From the NCBI GenBank assembly GCA_030533445.1, contig CM060081.1:37254111-37318110 (forward strand): a DNA stretch of 64,000 nucleotides. The letters are read 5' to 3'. The stretch's first letter is position 1, and every line of letters starts with the position of its first letter. Below the pieces are notes generated by a model, which was not told the DNA's origin, ran no database searches, and was given only the letters and a program-made list of their open reading frames with translations. This DNA comes from Cyprinodon diabolis. Lineage: Eukaryota > Chordata > Actinopteri > Cyprinodontiformes > Cyprinodontidae. Shown one piece after another: positions 24,497 to 46,980 of the stretch. A program made the translations under genes and the position numbers.

Positions 24497-25637
24497 TTTA
24501 CTGTTATATCTGGACTATAGAGCGCATCTCACTATAAGCCGTGCCCACAAATAAAGAAAAAAACTGGAAACTTGCATAAATAAGCCACACCTGGCCATAA
24601 GCTGCTAATAGCTGCTGAACTGTCTCCCACCAAACCTGTAGGGGGAGCTCTACATATAGTCCCTGGTGTGCTAGCGGCAGTAAGAGCTTCTGCTGAAAGA
24701 TGGGGCTTCGTCAGCGCTTTATTTCAGCTCTGCAGGAGTTGAGTCCAGTCTCTTCATTGTTTCGGCAGCTTTAAGGCGCGAATGTCAAAATGTCTGAATT
24801 CGGGACATTTGTTCTCCTTGTCACTACCTGATCCATACTGGAAGTACGACCATCAACTCATTTGTGCATACGCAAGCAGATATTCATCCAGGCCGCCATA
24901 AATAATGTATGTTAATAAAATGACTTTCTATCCTTAAATCACAAAAGAATGCTAATACAAATCTTAAAACTTTTATATGACTTTTCTGAGACAATTCAAT
25001 GGTATTTACATTTTCTCCATCAAACAGCTTGTCATTATCGGACATGAAATCATCGGATATGCTCAGAGTAGTCCGGCAAAATATGATTAATCCATATTTA
25101 TCTTATTTGTAGTTATTTCTTTTGTTAGATTACGCACTATATACCTTGCGGTTAACACAAAAGGAAAAAATAAAACTATAAAAGACTAGATTAATATTTA
25201 AATCTAAAACTGAAAAAGTTAGCTTCCAGAAGTAGCATTCCATTCCATTCCATTTCCAGCACAGACAAGTGATAAAACAGGATTTTAATGCATTTTATTT
25301 TCTCAGTAAATACATTATTAAGCTTAACACTTCATTTGCTATGCTTACTATTTTTAAGGAAGGGAACACATAATTTAGGTCTTTTTAAAAAAATGAAATT
25401 GATGGTGACCCTGATGTATATCTGGTTACGCATGTGCAAATGAGCTGATGGTATGGAACATGCTTCGGGTAGTGACATTCTGTCATGTCTGCTGAAAATT
25501 AGACCCTTATTCTTTGACTTCCTCCTCTGGCAGTTACTGTAAGAAAAGTCCACATAAAAGCTACACCTTCTGATAAGCTGCATGGTTCAAAGCGTGGGGA
25601 AAAAGTAGCGGTTTATAGTCTGAAAAATGCGGTACAT
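24497..25637. mobile_element. Probable non-autonomous DNA transposon with degenerate TIRs
   Basis: The left end contains CTGGACTATAGAGCGCA and the reverse complement of the right end reads CAGACTATAAACCGCTA, an imperfect inverted repeat. Further inside, the left ATAAGCCACACC and the right AAAAGCTACACC read as related sub-terminal motifs. From memory, text of the type GGACTATAAGGCGCA recurs in fish genomes. I cannot assign a superfamily and found no clear target duplication. Confidence 0.45.
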
Positions 25638-25726
25638 GTAAAGTTAGGAGGCCGTGTTCTGCATGTGTTAACTGGGCTTCTGATCCAGCACAGCTGATTA
25701 AAATGAAGAAATTATTCCTGTAGCTT

Positions 25727-26938
25727 GCAAAAGTATTCATTCTTTAATGTCACATTAGTAATTTGCTCTAATGCCGTTACCTCGGCAAAGGATGGAGGAA
25801 GACATCACACTCTCCACAACAGACATATAGAAGATATGTAGCGTCTTGCTGCAAACACAAAAGGACCTAAGTTTCCTTAGAAAGTACAATCTACTTTCTC
25901 CCTTCTTGTGTAGACGGCTTCACAGTTGTGCCCCCAGTCTAGTTTGTTGCCCAGCTGAACACAAAGGTATTTATACTACTCAACCACCTCCGCTTCTTAT
26001 CCCATGTCAATAGGTTTCACCTTGTTCCTTTTTCATCTGCAATCTAGAGTCATCTCCCTTGTTTTGTTGACATTCAGGATCAGATAATTTTTTTCCCACA
26101 CCATCCCACAAAGCGCTTCACTAGCTCTCTGTACTCAGCTTCTTGTCAATCTTTGATGCACCCAATGAGAGCTGAGAGATGAGAATCATCCGGTTATCTC
26201 TGCAGATGGCAAGACTGTCTGGTTCTGGAAGTCTGAGTACAGTGTGTAAAGGAATGGAAAGTACCATCCTCTGTGGTGCTCCTGTGCTGCTGACAACTTG
26301 GTTAAACAGCTAACCCTTTCGTCTAACAAACTGCGGTCTGTTTGTCAGGTAGTCTTTTATCCAGGTGATAGTTTACGCCTCCACCTGAGTCTTTTGGAGT
26401 TTCTCCCAAAGTAAGTCAGGCTGAATTATATTAGTTGTACTGGAGAAGTCAAAACATGATCACCACAGGGCCGTCTGCCTTGTCTAAATGACAGTAGGTT
26501 TGTGGAAGCGGGTGTATCTGATGGCATCTTCAACTCCACAGCGAGAAGCAAACTGCAGGGGCTCCTGATAGCTGCTAGTTTGCTTGCTGAGGTGAACCAA
26601 TAGAAGTCTCTCTAAGTCCTTGTCAGGGCAACAGGTATGTTGGTGGCAGCATCATGCTCTGGGGGTTCTTCTCATTAGCAGAGATGGTGAAGATGGTGAA
26701 GCATACCCTAAAAAACTTGCAGCTGTAATTTCAGCAAAAGTTGATTCCATAAAGATTGGCCTGGGGCGCTGAATACTTTTACACAGAGAGAGAGATGAAT
26801 TTATATTTTTCTTTGTACTTCACACGTGTATGTGTATCATTTTGTTGGTGTTTTACATTTTATTCCATAAAATTATATTTAGTTTTAAGGTTGTAATGAC
26901 AAAATGTGGAAAAGTTCTAGGTATATGAATACTTCAGC
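25727..26938 (+). mobile_element. Tc1-like relic, internally replaced by a LINE fragment
   Basis: The left end GCAAAAGTATTCATTC and the right part at 26634-26938 match the general layout of the common fish Tc1 type. The right part shows GGTGGCAGCATCATGCTCTG (transposase GGSIMLWG), then CTTGCAGCTGTAATTTCAGC (the C-terminal LAAVISA-like segment), then GACAAAATGTGGAAAAG and an outer TATGAATACTT end. About 0.85 kb between the halves is unrelated LINE-like sequence, so most of the transposase is lost. Decayed and not functional. Confidence 0.6.
25765..26630 (-). pseudogene. Antisense non-LTR retrotransposon reverse transcriptase relic
   Basis: On the minus strand, around 26270-26300, the translation gives VSSTGAPQ, the conserved RT motif of L2/Rex1/CR1-type LINEs. 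Flanking minus-strand text has the order expected for such an RT but is broken by stops and frameshifts. It sits between the two halves of a Tc1 relic, so it probably inserted there. The exact LINE clade is uncertain. Confidence 0.55.
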
Positions 26939-27908
26939 AGATGCCTAGTAATAAAGTTATTTTACACACGTGTTGTAAAACAAATAAATATTAAACATGC
27001 CAGACAGCACCCCTTAAAGGCTGACTCCAGAAATCCCCTGGCAAAGCACCAGCTCGTCTCCTTGTTCAATGGGTATGTTTGAGCTTTGTGACTTCTAGTA
27101 TAAAAAAGTGGAGAAATTAAAGTAGATCTATTCCCATTTCCCATGGTAGACTAAGCTCGGGAACTTTAAAAATTATCTTCACTGAACATTTTTTATATGA
27201 CTTATTTTATGGCAATTTGCTAAAAAGTATTCCAAACAAGCTCAATTATGCCACATTTAATGACACATAAATTGTTTTTGTTCCCTGTTGTAATGCAGTT
27301 AAATGCTCTACCTCCATATTTCATTAGGATAAACAGTTGGGTTGCTGTTTTTCTTTACAGGTATATCTGATAAACAGGCCAGTGAGTTTATAGACATATT
27401 TTAGTCAATTATAGAGACCTGTTAACTCAATCAATGTCATACAAGTCAACCTAAGAGGTTAAGAAATTATTGACTATATAAAACATTAAGTTCTCTCTTT
27501 ATGTACCATTAACTGGAAAATTTTCATTAATCTGGAAAATATTCAATAATGTAAAGCAGGATGCCTCAGCTGTGCTCTTCCTCTTTTCATGGACCTGTGC
27601 TGTTCTAAAACACTAATGTTTAGGAATAATAACCCAGACTAGTAGAGCATTAAAGAGTCTGGAGAAGACCATGTTCAGCTTTATATTAGGAATGTCCCCA
27701 TCTGATATCAATATCGCCAAAAAAACTAATATCGGATTTTCTTTGCTCACATCTAAAATCTCCGATATTTTCACACTGATAGAAACACTACTTCTGTTAA
27801 GTTTCTGTAACTCATTGGTTAAATTTACATGGGTCAGTTTTTATACCTTTTGTTGTTGACGTGTGTTCCCTGTTTTAGTGATATAACAGGATTTTTCTAA
27901 AATTCTAC

Positions 27909-28885
27909 TTGGGCTGGGCGATATAGAAAAAAAGCTTATCGATAAAAAAAATGCATATTGATCGATATCGATAATTATTGAAAAGATTTGAAACCATATT
28001 TTATGTGCAGCTCTGCCTGGACTTTTTATGATATTGCTAAATGATTTAATTTTAATAAAAAACACAAACACAGACCTAATTAAAGAATTAAATCTTTATT
28101 TAACCAACTTTTTTAACCATAACAGAATTGTTTTAAAGAAAAATAACTTAAGAGACCTGGGTTATGTTATTAAATACTGACAAAGAATAAACTAAAGTGA
28201 CCAGAAAAGTGACCAAAATAAATATAACAAATAAATAAATGCCCCCCCACCGCCGCCGCCGCCCCCGTTTCCTGCTTTAACCTGAGTTATTACTTTGTAG
28301 TTTCTGGCCCCTCAGCATTTTTCTCTCAATTGTTAGAACTACGTGGGAAACTGCCCAGAACTGAATATATATATATATATTTTCCCGAGATTCCCGAAGA
28401 TTCCTCGGAGGAGAGCCGAGCCGAGGCCTACACAGCTCGTACTCCTGCGGCTGTGAGCGGCTGAGATGATTAAAAAAAAAAAAGTTGGTTGTGTTATCAG
28501 ACTTGGTTTTCACTGGTTCCCGACACATTTTACAGATGACTGTGGTTTGTTTTTGGTCCGACTTGCCATGACCAAAATACTGCCAAACTGCCGAACTACA
28601 AAAACCCTTCTTTGAAACAATTTCCTCCGCCTCTCCTTGCTGCAACATCTTCATGTGCTCTGTGTTGTGGTTTGAGAGGGCGGCGCTTGGTGACGGCATG
28701 CCTGGGTCCGCGATTGTGATTGATTGGGAGGAAGCAGTGACTAGCGTAAACCTACATGATAGGCTACAATGAGAAGGAAGGAAAACTGCAATTCTTTATC
28801 AAACTTTTATCGGCCCTCTTTTTTTCTATTGCGCCACACGTCTATCGATCGATATATATCGTTATTGAATCATCGCCCAGCCCTA
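27909..28885 (-). mobile_element. Inner hAT element with 8 bp TSD and BED-finger remnant
   Basis: The termini TTGGGCTGGGCGAT and ATCGCCCAGCCCTA pair at all but one position. The flanks AATTCTAC (27901-27908) and CATTCTAC (28886-28893) match in 7 of 8 bases, a slightly mutated 8 bp target duplication. The interior has TATCGAT-rich arms, a GCC-repeat near 28248-28266 and a minus-strand BED-finger reading frame. It is 977 bp, too short for a full hAT transposase, so it is internally deleted. Confidence 0.7.
28277..28699 (-). pseudogene. Truncated hAT transposase N-terminus with BED-type zinc finger
   Basis: A 140-codon frame containing SAVWQYFGHGKSD, then CKMC about 15 residues later, then HLSRSQPQEY. 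This is the W...F...CxxC...HL layout of a BED finger as in ZBED proteins and hAT transposases. The final histidine, usually in a HL-K-x-H-P pattern, is replaced (RSQ). The rest of the transposase (the RNase-H-like domain) is missing and the frame runs on into AT-rich sequence. Non-functional remnant of the inner hAT element. Confidence 0.65.
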
Positions 28886-30004
28886 CATTCTACAGTATTT
28901 AAGTAATAAGTTAGTGTGAACCATGCTATTATCATATTGGGTCAATATCGGTATCGGACAATTCTCAAAGCTGCAATATTGGTATTGTATCGGAAATGAA
29001 AGAGATGTATCCGGACACTCCACTTAATATCGGTGTGTGTCTGAGCTCTTTTTTTCCCTTTATTATTAATTAAAAAGGCAGACATGGGCGTCTATGATGC
29101 TGCTGGTGAGGAAAAGAGGAGAGTTTCTGTGTGATAGCAAACCCATCTGGTGGACATTCTGCAAAGGATGTGACTAAGCAGTGAGTGGGAGTAATTTAAC
29201 TTTTTAATGGACCCATTAAGCTGTTGATCATTCAGCTGTTGAGATTTAGCAGAAGGAATATCTTTCAGGTGAGTGACGGACACATTGATAATGGAAATGC
29301 ATCCTGATGACCTTCAATATCAATTTCCTCTAATAACACTAATGAACATCAAAGTTGAAGGTGAACTTAACTGCATTAGATGGTAGGTGCATGTCCTGTC
29401 GGTGTGGCAAACAGACAATAAATGATGCCTTTCAGTGGGACCACAGAGGGAGATTTTAAGATGGCAACCTGGATTTTTATTATTTTTTTAAAAAGATTTT
29501 AATGCTTGTAGTTGTGCGGCCTCTGATGTATATAGTTGTATTTAGAGAATAACATGGTAATAATGCCGTGTATGACTTAGACTTAGAGACTTGGACCAAC
29601 TTTGTCACTTTGTATACACAGAGTATTTTTTAAAGAAATTCTTATGCATACACCTTTTCAACACATTACTACAGCTGTGCCTAGTTGATGGAAATGAAAA
29701 AGTAAAGAGGGAATTTATTATATGGATTTTAGAAAGCTTAAAAGAATGTCTTAGCTAGTCTTCGAAATATTTGACTTGTACAATATTTTTAATACACTCA
29801 GTGTCACCAATATAAGATGCAAAAATTCATATTTTCAAAATTACCCAACAAGCATTTCAGAAATATCTGCAGGGATACAGTTTGTTTGTGAACAATTTTA
29901 AAGTGCCTCCCGCTCAGATATGATGCTGTGACAAAGAATCGGTGCTCTAATACATTTGTCCTTTTCAACACTTCTGAAGTTTCCATATATTTTCACATTC
30001 TAAC

Positions 30005-30382
30005 TAGGGCTGTAACAATTAATTGGATTAATTGTGATTAATGGACTATTGAAATAATCAAATACTTTAGTATTTGATTATTTAGTTAATTGTTAACTGG
30101 AGTATAGAGACTAAAACATGCCTTTAGCTGACAGAACCCACTTTAAGCAGCAATTATATAAAAATTGTAAAAAAAAAACCAAAAAATTTAAATATTTTCC
30201 ATTTATGATAAAACACTTTTTCATCCGTCAATATGATCCAGAACTCCAAGAAAAGTGAGCTTCACCTGGTTTAAATGTGCAAAAAGTCTTTTTTAGGGAC
30301 CTCTGGCTGTCCGATTATTGATTAATCAAAAAATAATCAACAGATTAATCGATTTGCAAAATAATCGTTAGTTGCAGCTTTA
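30005..30382 (+). mobile_element. hAT-type miniature element, copy 2
   Basis: Starts TAGGGCTGTAACAATTAA and ends ATCGTTAGTTGCAGCTTTA, the same family as 10129-10500. It shares interior text such as ACTGGAGTATAGA and AACATGCCTTTAGCTGACAG. The flanking octamers ATTCTAAC and GCTGTAAC match only partly, so this copy is older or has decayed ends. Non-coding. Confidence 0.7.
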
Positions 30383-32572
30383 GCTGTAACCACAGACTGC
30401 AGCCTGTTTTGTTGATATACTTGCTGATAGTGTATGACTGAAGTCAAAAGGGAAGGAGACATGATTTAATTTTATTGCAAATCAAATCTGGAAAAAGTGT
30501 GAAGCGTTTTTTAGTAAGTAGCTGATAGAACTGAGGCTAAAGGTAATTATAGCTGCATTTCCAAATTTGGATAGTTCTGTATCAGTTTTCCAAAGTGGGA
30601 TGTTGAAAATTTACCCTACAGCAAAGGCCTGGGAGTAAGTTGACCATGTGTTTTTTGTTGTATTCGACAGCAGTCCCTATAAAATAAACACAGGTACTTA
30701 AAATATATATATATTTTTGGAAAAACTGCTTTTCAACCAGCCAATTTAAATGGAGAGTGAGGACAAATTTCTTTTTTCATTTGTAACACATGGATATGCT
30801 TTGATCCTAAACATATTCTTTGCATCTCTGGATGTTTTATATGGCTGTCCGGTTGGGAAGCAAACCTCTAGCCTAGTCAAAAGTTTTTTTTTCCAGCCTC
30901 TTAACAGTTTTCTTTCAGGATTGTCTGGTATTTATCAGCATGCATCTTTCCCATAATCTCTAACCTGGATCCATTAATGGATGGTAAAACCAGCAGATAA
31001 TAGATCACTGCTGCTACTCTAGAATTAAGAGGAGCTTCTTTGCTGCTCTTCTGAATAATGTTTCTGTTGACAGCCATGTCTTAATGAGGTTTACAGTTGT
31101 GATGTTCTTTCCATTTTTTTTGTAGGTGGATTAAAAAGTGCTCTGACTGATGTTTAAACCTTGGTTTGTTTTATTATCTAAACCTGACCTGTCTGTGTTC
31201 CTTGTCCTTCATGAAGCCGTTTGTTCATGGATCTTATCATCTGTGAGACATACAGAGAACCCTGGGGTTTGTGATTATATTTGATTACACAAAGGCTTTT
31301 TAATTAAAGGTGGCTGGTTGTTGTTGCTTTTTCTGCTCCCAACTTTTGTGTGTTTTTTTTGTTGTTTTTTTACATTTGGTCTAAGGAAAATACATTAAAG
31401 TTTGCGGTTATAATATGACAAACTTTGAATGGAAAAGGTCCAGGGGTCTGTTTGATTGAATCCATAAAGCTGGTTAAAAAAAAGAAGCCTATCCTCTCCT
31501 TCTGGTGTCAGTAGTCCACTGTAACCATACAGACGTTCAAGTGAAGGATTGCTGCTTATGACAACCGACTAAATCTGTCTATAAGGTTGTTCCCAATCCA
31601 CTCTGTTTCTCTACATACAAATCTGACTTTTTTGTTTTAAGTTTCTTGAGACTTCACTTGGTGTGAATAGGTGCTATAAATAAACTGACTTGAGCTAAAT
31701 GGGAGAAACATTTGTTATGGATGACATTTTGTTGGCTGTACATTGTGATTGGTAACGATGGTTGCCTGCAGTTGGTAGTGAGTGGTGAGTCATAGCATTT
31801 CAATGCTGACATGCAACTCAAGTGGGCCTCATTAGACAGTGGTGTTTACAGGATGTGGAAGTGGGATTGTGGTTTTCATAAACCATATTTGTACGCATTC
31901 TTTTTTTTCTTATTAAAAATTTATATTTTTATGTTGCAATTACATTTGAGGCACCCTTCAGTCTTTTAATATTTTAAGAATATTGTATAAATCTAGATTT
32001 GTCAAAATTCTGGTATCGATGAACAACTGCTAGGATTTTCTGCTGGATTAATAATTTTGTGATTCTTATTGTTACAAGCCACATTGCTGATGGTTTGTGG
32101 TTCTACGATAAATAATCAATAGTTTAATACCTTTGAGCTTGTTGTGCTATATTTAGACATATTTTTATATTTATTTTTTGTCTACAACTTACTTATTTTA
32201 GACACCTATGTAGCAGCTTAAGCTTGATAAACTAGATGTTTTTATCTTGGTTCTATGTTGTTATTATAGAGCTAAATGCTATAACAACTTCAAATGATCA
32301 GTAATTAGATATTTGATAATTCAGATCATGGATTTTTACTTATGGGAGCAAATGGCATGTTAGTTTGTAAGATAACAAAGCATGTTGAGAAGTGGGAACG
32401 ACCCTTAAGTGAATAAGAATGTTTTTATACAGTTTTTAGTAATTATGTTTTTTATTTAGGGTAATATGCAGTGACGGTAGATGTGGCTTTTGTGAAGCAC
32501 CTACTCGGAGTGAGTCACCCCTTCACTTGTGAAAGTGTACTTGGCATAGCTTCTAACTGACAGACAGCTTGT

Positions 32573-32785
32573 CCAATGAGAGCAGCGCATTGCAGCAGCC
32601 TGACCAATCAGAGCTGCGCATTCCAGCAGGCTGACCAATCAGAGGGCCACATTCTTCTGCGTGTATTAGCACAACTTGCTGGAAGTCTCGAGCTATTGAA
32701 CGCCTCTTCCTCTTGTGTTTTTGGAAAAAAGAAATACATTTTGGCTAGAGTGTATATATAAATACATCCTCCATTAGAGAGATTA
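32573..32785 (+). promoter_or_regulatory. cpne1: Putative cpne1 promoter: three 31-bp-phased CCAAT boxes and a TATA box
   Basis: CCAAT occurs at 32573, 32604 and 32635, exactly 31 bp apart, inside a tandem repeat whose unit resembles CCAATCAGAGCTGCGCATTC. CCAAT followed by CAGAG or GAGAG fits NF-Y sites. A TATATAA sits at 32754-32762, predicting initiation near 32785-32795. The next donor-like sequence (AAAAAG before GTGATT, 32925/32926) could splice to the cpne1 start exon at 34836. The array could also be the U3 part of a solo LTR, since such repeats occur in LTRs; I found no clear TG...CA borders. Confidence 0.5.
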
Positions 32786-32925
32786 GTCTACGGATAATAG
32801 TGTAAGAGCGGCTCCAGACGCTAACCGTGATAAACCATATCCGTTTCGGCGCTGTGGGAGTGGTTCTCATCCGCCTTCATTCTCGTTCCTCTGGTTTGGA
32901 AGAAGAAACAAGAGCTCAGAAAAAG
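32786..32925 (+). other. cpne1: Candidate cpne1 non-coding first exon
   Basis: A GC-richer segment (GTTTCGGCGCTGTGGGAG, CTCATCCGCCTTCATTCTCG) between the TATA box and a GT donor at 32926. The first coding exon starts exactly at an acceptor (TTTTTTCAG, then ATG at 34836), so an upstream leader exon must exist. This is the nearest plausible one. A leader shared with rbm12 at 12.4 kb is the alternative. Confidence 0.4.
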
Positions 32926-33574
32926 GTGATTGAAAACGTTCCCGCCGACATAAAATTTGATTTTTGATTTTGAATGAATGTATTCGTGCTTATAGTTCTT
33001 ACTTATTCAACCATCAAGTCGATTATTTTAAATATAAGTAGTTATTATTTAGTTGAAAGTGCTCAAACATTCTTGCTCACTTGTCTTAGTTGGATTTCAA
33101 AATAAGTGAATTGTATGAAATCTAAATGTTATTTAACAATAATATGCCTTTTTAGGGCTCTGCGTTTAGCTAAACATCACAGAAGCTGTTTTTATATCTT
33201 TATTTGTTGACCAAAAAAGGCGTTTTTGCTAATCGTTTGACTTATCTAAGGTTATAAAACGCAAAGCTTGAGGTTTCATTTGAATAACAGCCTTTATCCA
33301 AATGTTTTAAGTCCTTTGCAAGAAAAAAGATGTTCAGATATTTCCATTTAACACAAGAAATACCTTGAAAATGGCAATCATCATATTAAAAGTACATTTC
33401 AACCGAATATGAAGCTGATCTTTAGGTCAAGGTTTTATAAACTCTTTTTTAGTCTGATAATAAAGAGGTTTAAAGGTTGTTCCAGATCTGTGGAACATAG
33501 AAGTTAGAAGCTACCTCCTCTTGCCTACTTCTGGTATCTGACTATCAACTTTCAAATGCATTGTTGCCCAAAAC

Positions 33575-33963
33575 TAGGGCTGAAACAATCAGATTAATCG
33601 GGATTAAAAGATTGTTATAATAATCGTAAACTAAATTAACAATCGATTAATCGTTGACTGGAGTTAAGAGGCTGTAAAATATGCCTTTAAAGTGACAGAT
33701 CAACCAACCCTTGAGCAGCAATTACACCAAAATAATAAAAAAAAAGTATAGAAACATTTTGCATTTAAGATTAAAAAAAAAAATTATTTTTCTATCAATA
33801 TGCTCAATGCAGAACTCTTCGCACGCAATCGTTTTAGTTTCACCTGGTTTAATTTCATAACAAATCTTTAAGGAACCGTTTGCTGTCCAATTGTTAATAG
33901 ATTAACCGAAAAAATAATCAACAGATTAAACGATTTGCAAAATAATCATTAGTTGCAGCCCTA
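33575..33963 (+). mobile_element. hAT-type miniature element, copy 3, with perfect 8 bp TSD
   Basis: Starts TAGGGCTGAAACAATC and ends ATTAGTTGCAGCCCTA. The flanks are CCCAAAAC on both sides (33567-33574 and 33964-33971), an exact 8 bp duplication. It is 389 bp, non-coding and the same family as 10129-10500. It lies between the putative cpne1 leader exon and the first coding exon. Confidence 0.8.
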
Positions 33964-34364
33964 CCCAAAACTATTAACTGCTTTATAAATCATTAATAAG
34001 ATTTTAATCTACCATTTGAAAAGAAGTAATACGTGTGACTTTTCCCTCTTGCTTTATTTTATTTAGTTTCCTGTCATTCCTTGTGTTTTTTAATTTGAAA
34101 GTATGATGATTATCGAAGTCTTCTAAAAAGAAAAGCTTGCTCTTTTGTTCTGACATTTAGGTGGTTTTCCAAAATAACGCCTTGCTGTGTGATACAGGGA
34201 GACATTTGAGCTCTCTATTGTGTATTAGGGGTCATCTATATCAACCTTTTCATTTCTACTTCTTTTTAAGAGGATTGTGATCCATCTGCTTGCTGATGAT
34301 ATTCACACACATTTATTGGGTATCCATGGATTTGTTAGAAATATAAAGTTATGCATCCCAGAAA

Positions 34365-34480
34365 GGGGGTTTGTAGATATTGACCAAAAATTGAGGAGAA
34401 ATAGAGCCTTGAGGAACCCCAATGTTTTTGAAATGTGAAACTATTTCATTGTGTGTCCTAAGTATTTCACAGGGATTTTC
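34365..34480 (-). pseudogene. Short antisense LINE reverse transcriptase relic (low confidence)
   Basis: On the minus strand the text around 34405-34430 translates to GVPQGSI, the RT motif around the GxPQG turn. Only about 100 bp look related and no frame continues. It lies upstream of the first coding exon of cpne1. Confidence 0.3.
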
Positions 34481-34835
34481 AATTACTTGACTGTTGTTAC
34501 AGTGGCTGTATTACCTTCTTTGTTTTTTATGGAGTATGTTTCTATGGCTTTGGGTTGTCTTCTGAAGGAATTTGAATATGATTTGCTAAAGGTATGCATG
34601 CAGCCGTTTTAAGGGAAGTACTACCAGTCATTTGGAGCCACATTGCTGATTTATGCAGCCCTGTTTAAAAATTTTTATTTATTTATTTCGTGTTTCAGAC
34701 AAAATGTTGCATGATCATATTTAATGTTCTGCTAAAAGAGGGTTCAACCTTATTTTTCTGTCATCAGAACTGAACTGCTAAAGGTCCTGATTACAAATTA
34801 AACCTAATAAAAATGTCTCTATATATTTTTTTCAG

Positions 34836-44966
<10,131 letters not shown>

Positions 44967-46980
44967 ACACCCGCCGTGCTTCTCTAAATCCAGTCTCACA
45001 TTCCCCAAACCTACACAGAAAATTTGAGTCTAATCGCATTCCAGATTACAGCACTTTTGTAGGAAGCAGCTCGCAATTAACCATTCATCAAGAATTAACA
45101 TGAAGTTTTAACTAATCACAAAGCAGTAGTTACTCTGTACGCTTATTAGAAAACTTTGAGGGAAATCTCCTTTTAAAGTAGCTTTATGCTCCACATAGTT
45201 CTCTCTTTTGCACTTAAATGATAACTTAGATCATAAAATGTGCTGCTTCCAAACCAACTATGCATGTCTTGTATCATCTGGGAAACATAACAGAAAACAC
45301 ATTTGTCATCTGATTGCATCTCCCTCTAGTGGACCTTTTGTGGAATTGCAGGATCAGGTTTTTCACCACTCTTTGTTTTTCATTTCCAGTTATTGCCAGG
45401 ACCTTCTGCACTTTCACCAGCTCTGCATGCCAACACTTTGCACATTGTTTTTTGCCAAAAATGCTGAAATATGATCAGGAATGTCAAATTCAATCATCTT
45501 TTGCACCTGAAGCCTTACTGAAAACTTTGTTGTTGCCTTATTTTAGAATGTAGTGCTGCTTGTTGGATGCTCCTCAGCCAACATGGCTTTAGATTAGAGA
45601 TCCAGCAAATGGCTGAAAGGTAAAAGTCAGCTTGATTTGCTGACTTCTGAAGTTGCATTGATTTCTCAGTTGTAATTATAATCTGATTGCATTTTTATTT
45701 TTTTTAATGGGGCCAGAACCTATAGTCAGATTTGCCATATGTAAAATAATACATAAAATAACCACATCAAAACCACATTTTTATTTGTTGTTTTGTTTTT
45801 TTTCTCCATTGTGTCTAAGTGGTGCATTTGATTCCTCATATTTTTTTGTGAATTGTTTCCTTTTATTTTTGGAGGTGTGTATTTTGACAGAGCATCAAAA
45901 TGATCCAGGGATTTGGTCCAGGGCTGTACTTTATCAATGCCATATGTTATTAATTTACTGATTAATTCCAGTAGATCAGACTGAAGGAATCTTTGTTTCC
46001 TTGAAAGTTTCTAAAAAAAAAAAAAAAGACCTAGTGACTTAAATTATGTTAAATGTGTCAATATTAACCTTTTTTTTTTTTTTTTTTTTTTGCTGTCAAA
46101 ACATTCATTATCAGTATGGTAGAGAGCAGCTAAAATGTTGATAACCACAAAATTCTTGTCTTTGTTTTTAAGCATCAAAAGGGAGGATGTTCCTTTATTG
46201 GAATGTTTACAGACCTGTTTTACTTTAAATCACCACTTCCTTTGGATTCATTTTCTTTACATTTGGGTTAGAAAGAATAATAATTTTATTTTTTTTTTCT
46301 CCAACATGGTTTATGTAACTTGTGTAGAGTAGTCGATCATATTTGGGAACAGATTAAATAAACGTCATATTCGCACAAAATATTTGCTGAAAGACTTTGG
46401 GATGGTGCTAAAAATAGCTTGTTACACAAACTGACAGATAACTCCTCTCTTTGAGCTAAGTATCGTTTTTTTTCGCAGCCATATTCTTTTCCTTGTGCCT
46501 TTTTATTTTTATACAATAGTTTTTATTGATGAGGAGAGAAGCGTGTATGCAGTGTTCCTTATCAATCTGTATCTTTAGTATTAACATCTGTCAGCGTCAT
46601 GAGCCACTTTAAGCAAAGAATCATCTGTCTCCTTTTACTGGAAGCCAGTTTTATGCCTTAATCTCTCATGCTTACATATGTGCCTGCATTCAGCTGTAGG
46701 GCTGCTGCTTTGACTCCTTGTAAAAACTCACATGGTGTCTTGGAAATCATAAAAGCTGTTTATCTGCTACTTTTTCAATGCAATCTTGTCTAGATGTTGT
46801 GATTCTGGATTCCTATTAAGTAAAAGGCTTTCTGTTAAAATCTTTACAGCTTGTTATTGGTCTTCCAGTCTGATTTCTGCATCATTGACCAAACGCTCCA
46901 GTGTAAACTGAACGTTATAGAAAATCAGTTGTCTGTTAAAACGCTGCATGTTGGCATAAATAAATAAAATATATTTGGTA
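44967..46980 (+). other. cpne1: cpne1 3' UTR with alternative poly(A) signals
   Basis: Non-coding AT-rich sequence after the cpne1 stop. AATAAA occurs at 46357-46362, and an overlapping pair lies at 46959-46968. A poly-T run lies at about 46070-46091. The real 3' end is not determined. Confidence 0.45.

Larger units (their letters stand above)
27687..29026. mobile_element. Outer hAT-like non-autonomous element split by a second hAT
   Basis: The left edge TAGGAATGTCC followed by GATATCAATATCG, and the right edge CGGTATCGGACAATTC followed by GGACACTCCACTTA, form a degenerate inverted pair rich in GATATCGG-type motifs. The element is interrupted at 27909-28885 by another transposon. Without that insert it is about 360 bp. 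No certain target duplication was found, so the superfamily is tentative. Confidence 0.45.
23846..32470. other. rbm12-cpne1 intergenic region, repeat-rich
   Basis: No host gene is recognised in this 8.6 kb. It contains, in order: a DNA-transposon-like repeat (24497-25637), a Tc1 relic split by a LINE relic (25727-26938), nested hAT-type elements (27687-29026) and a hAT miniature element (30005-30382). From 30383 to 32470 I see only AT-rich sequence without a recognisable feature. Confidence 0.6.
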
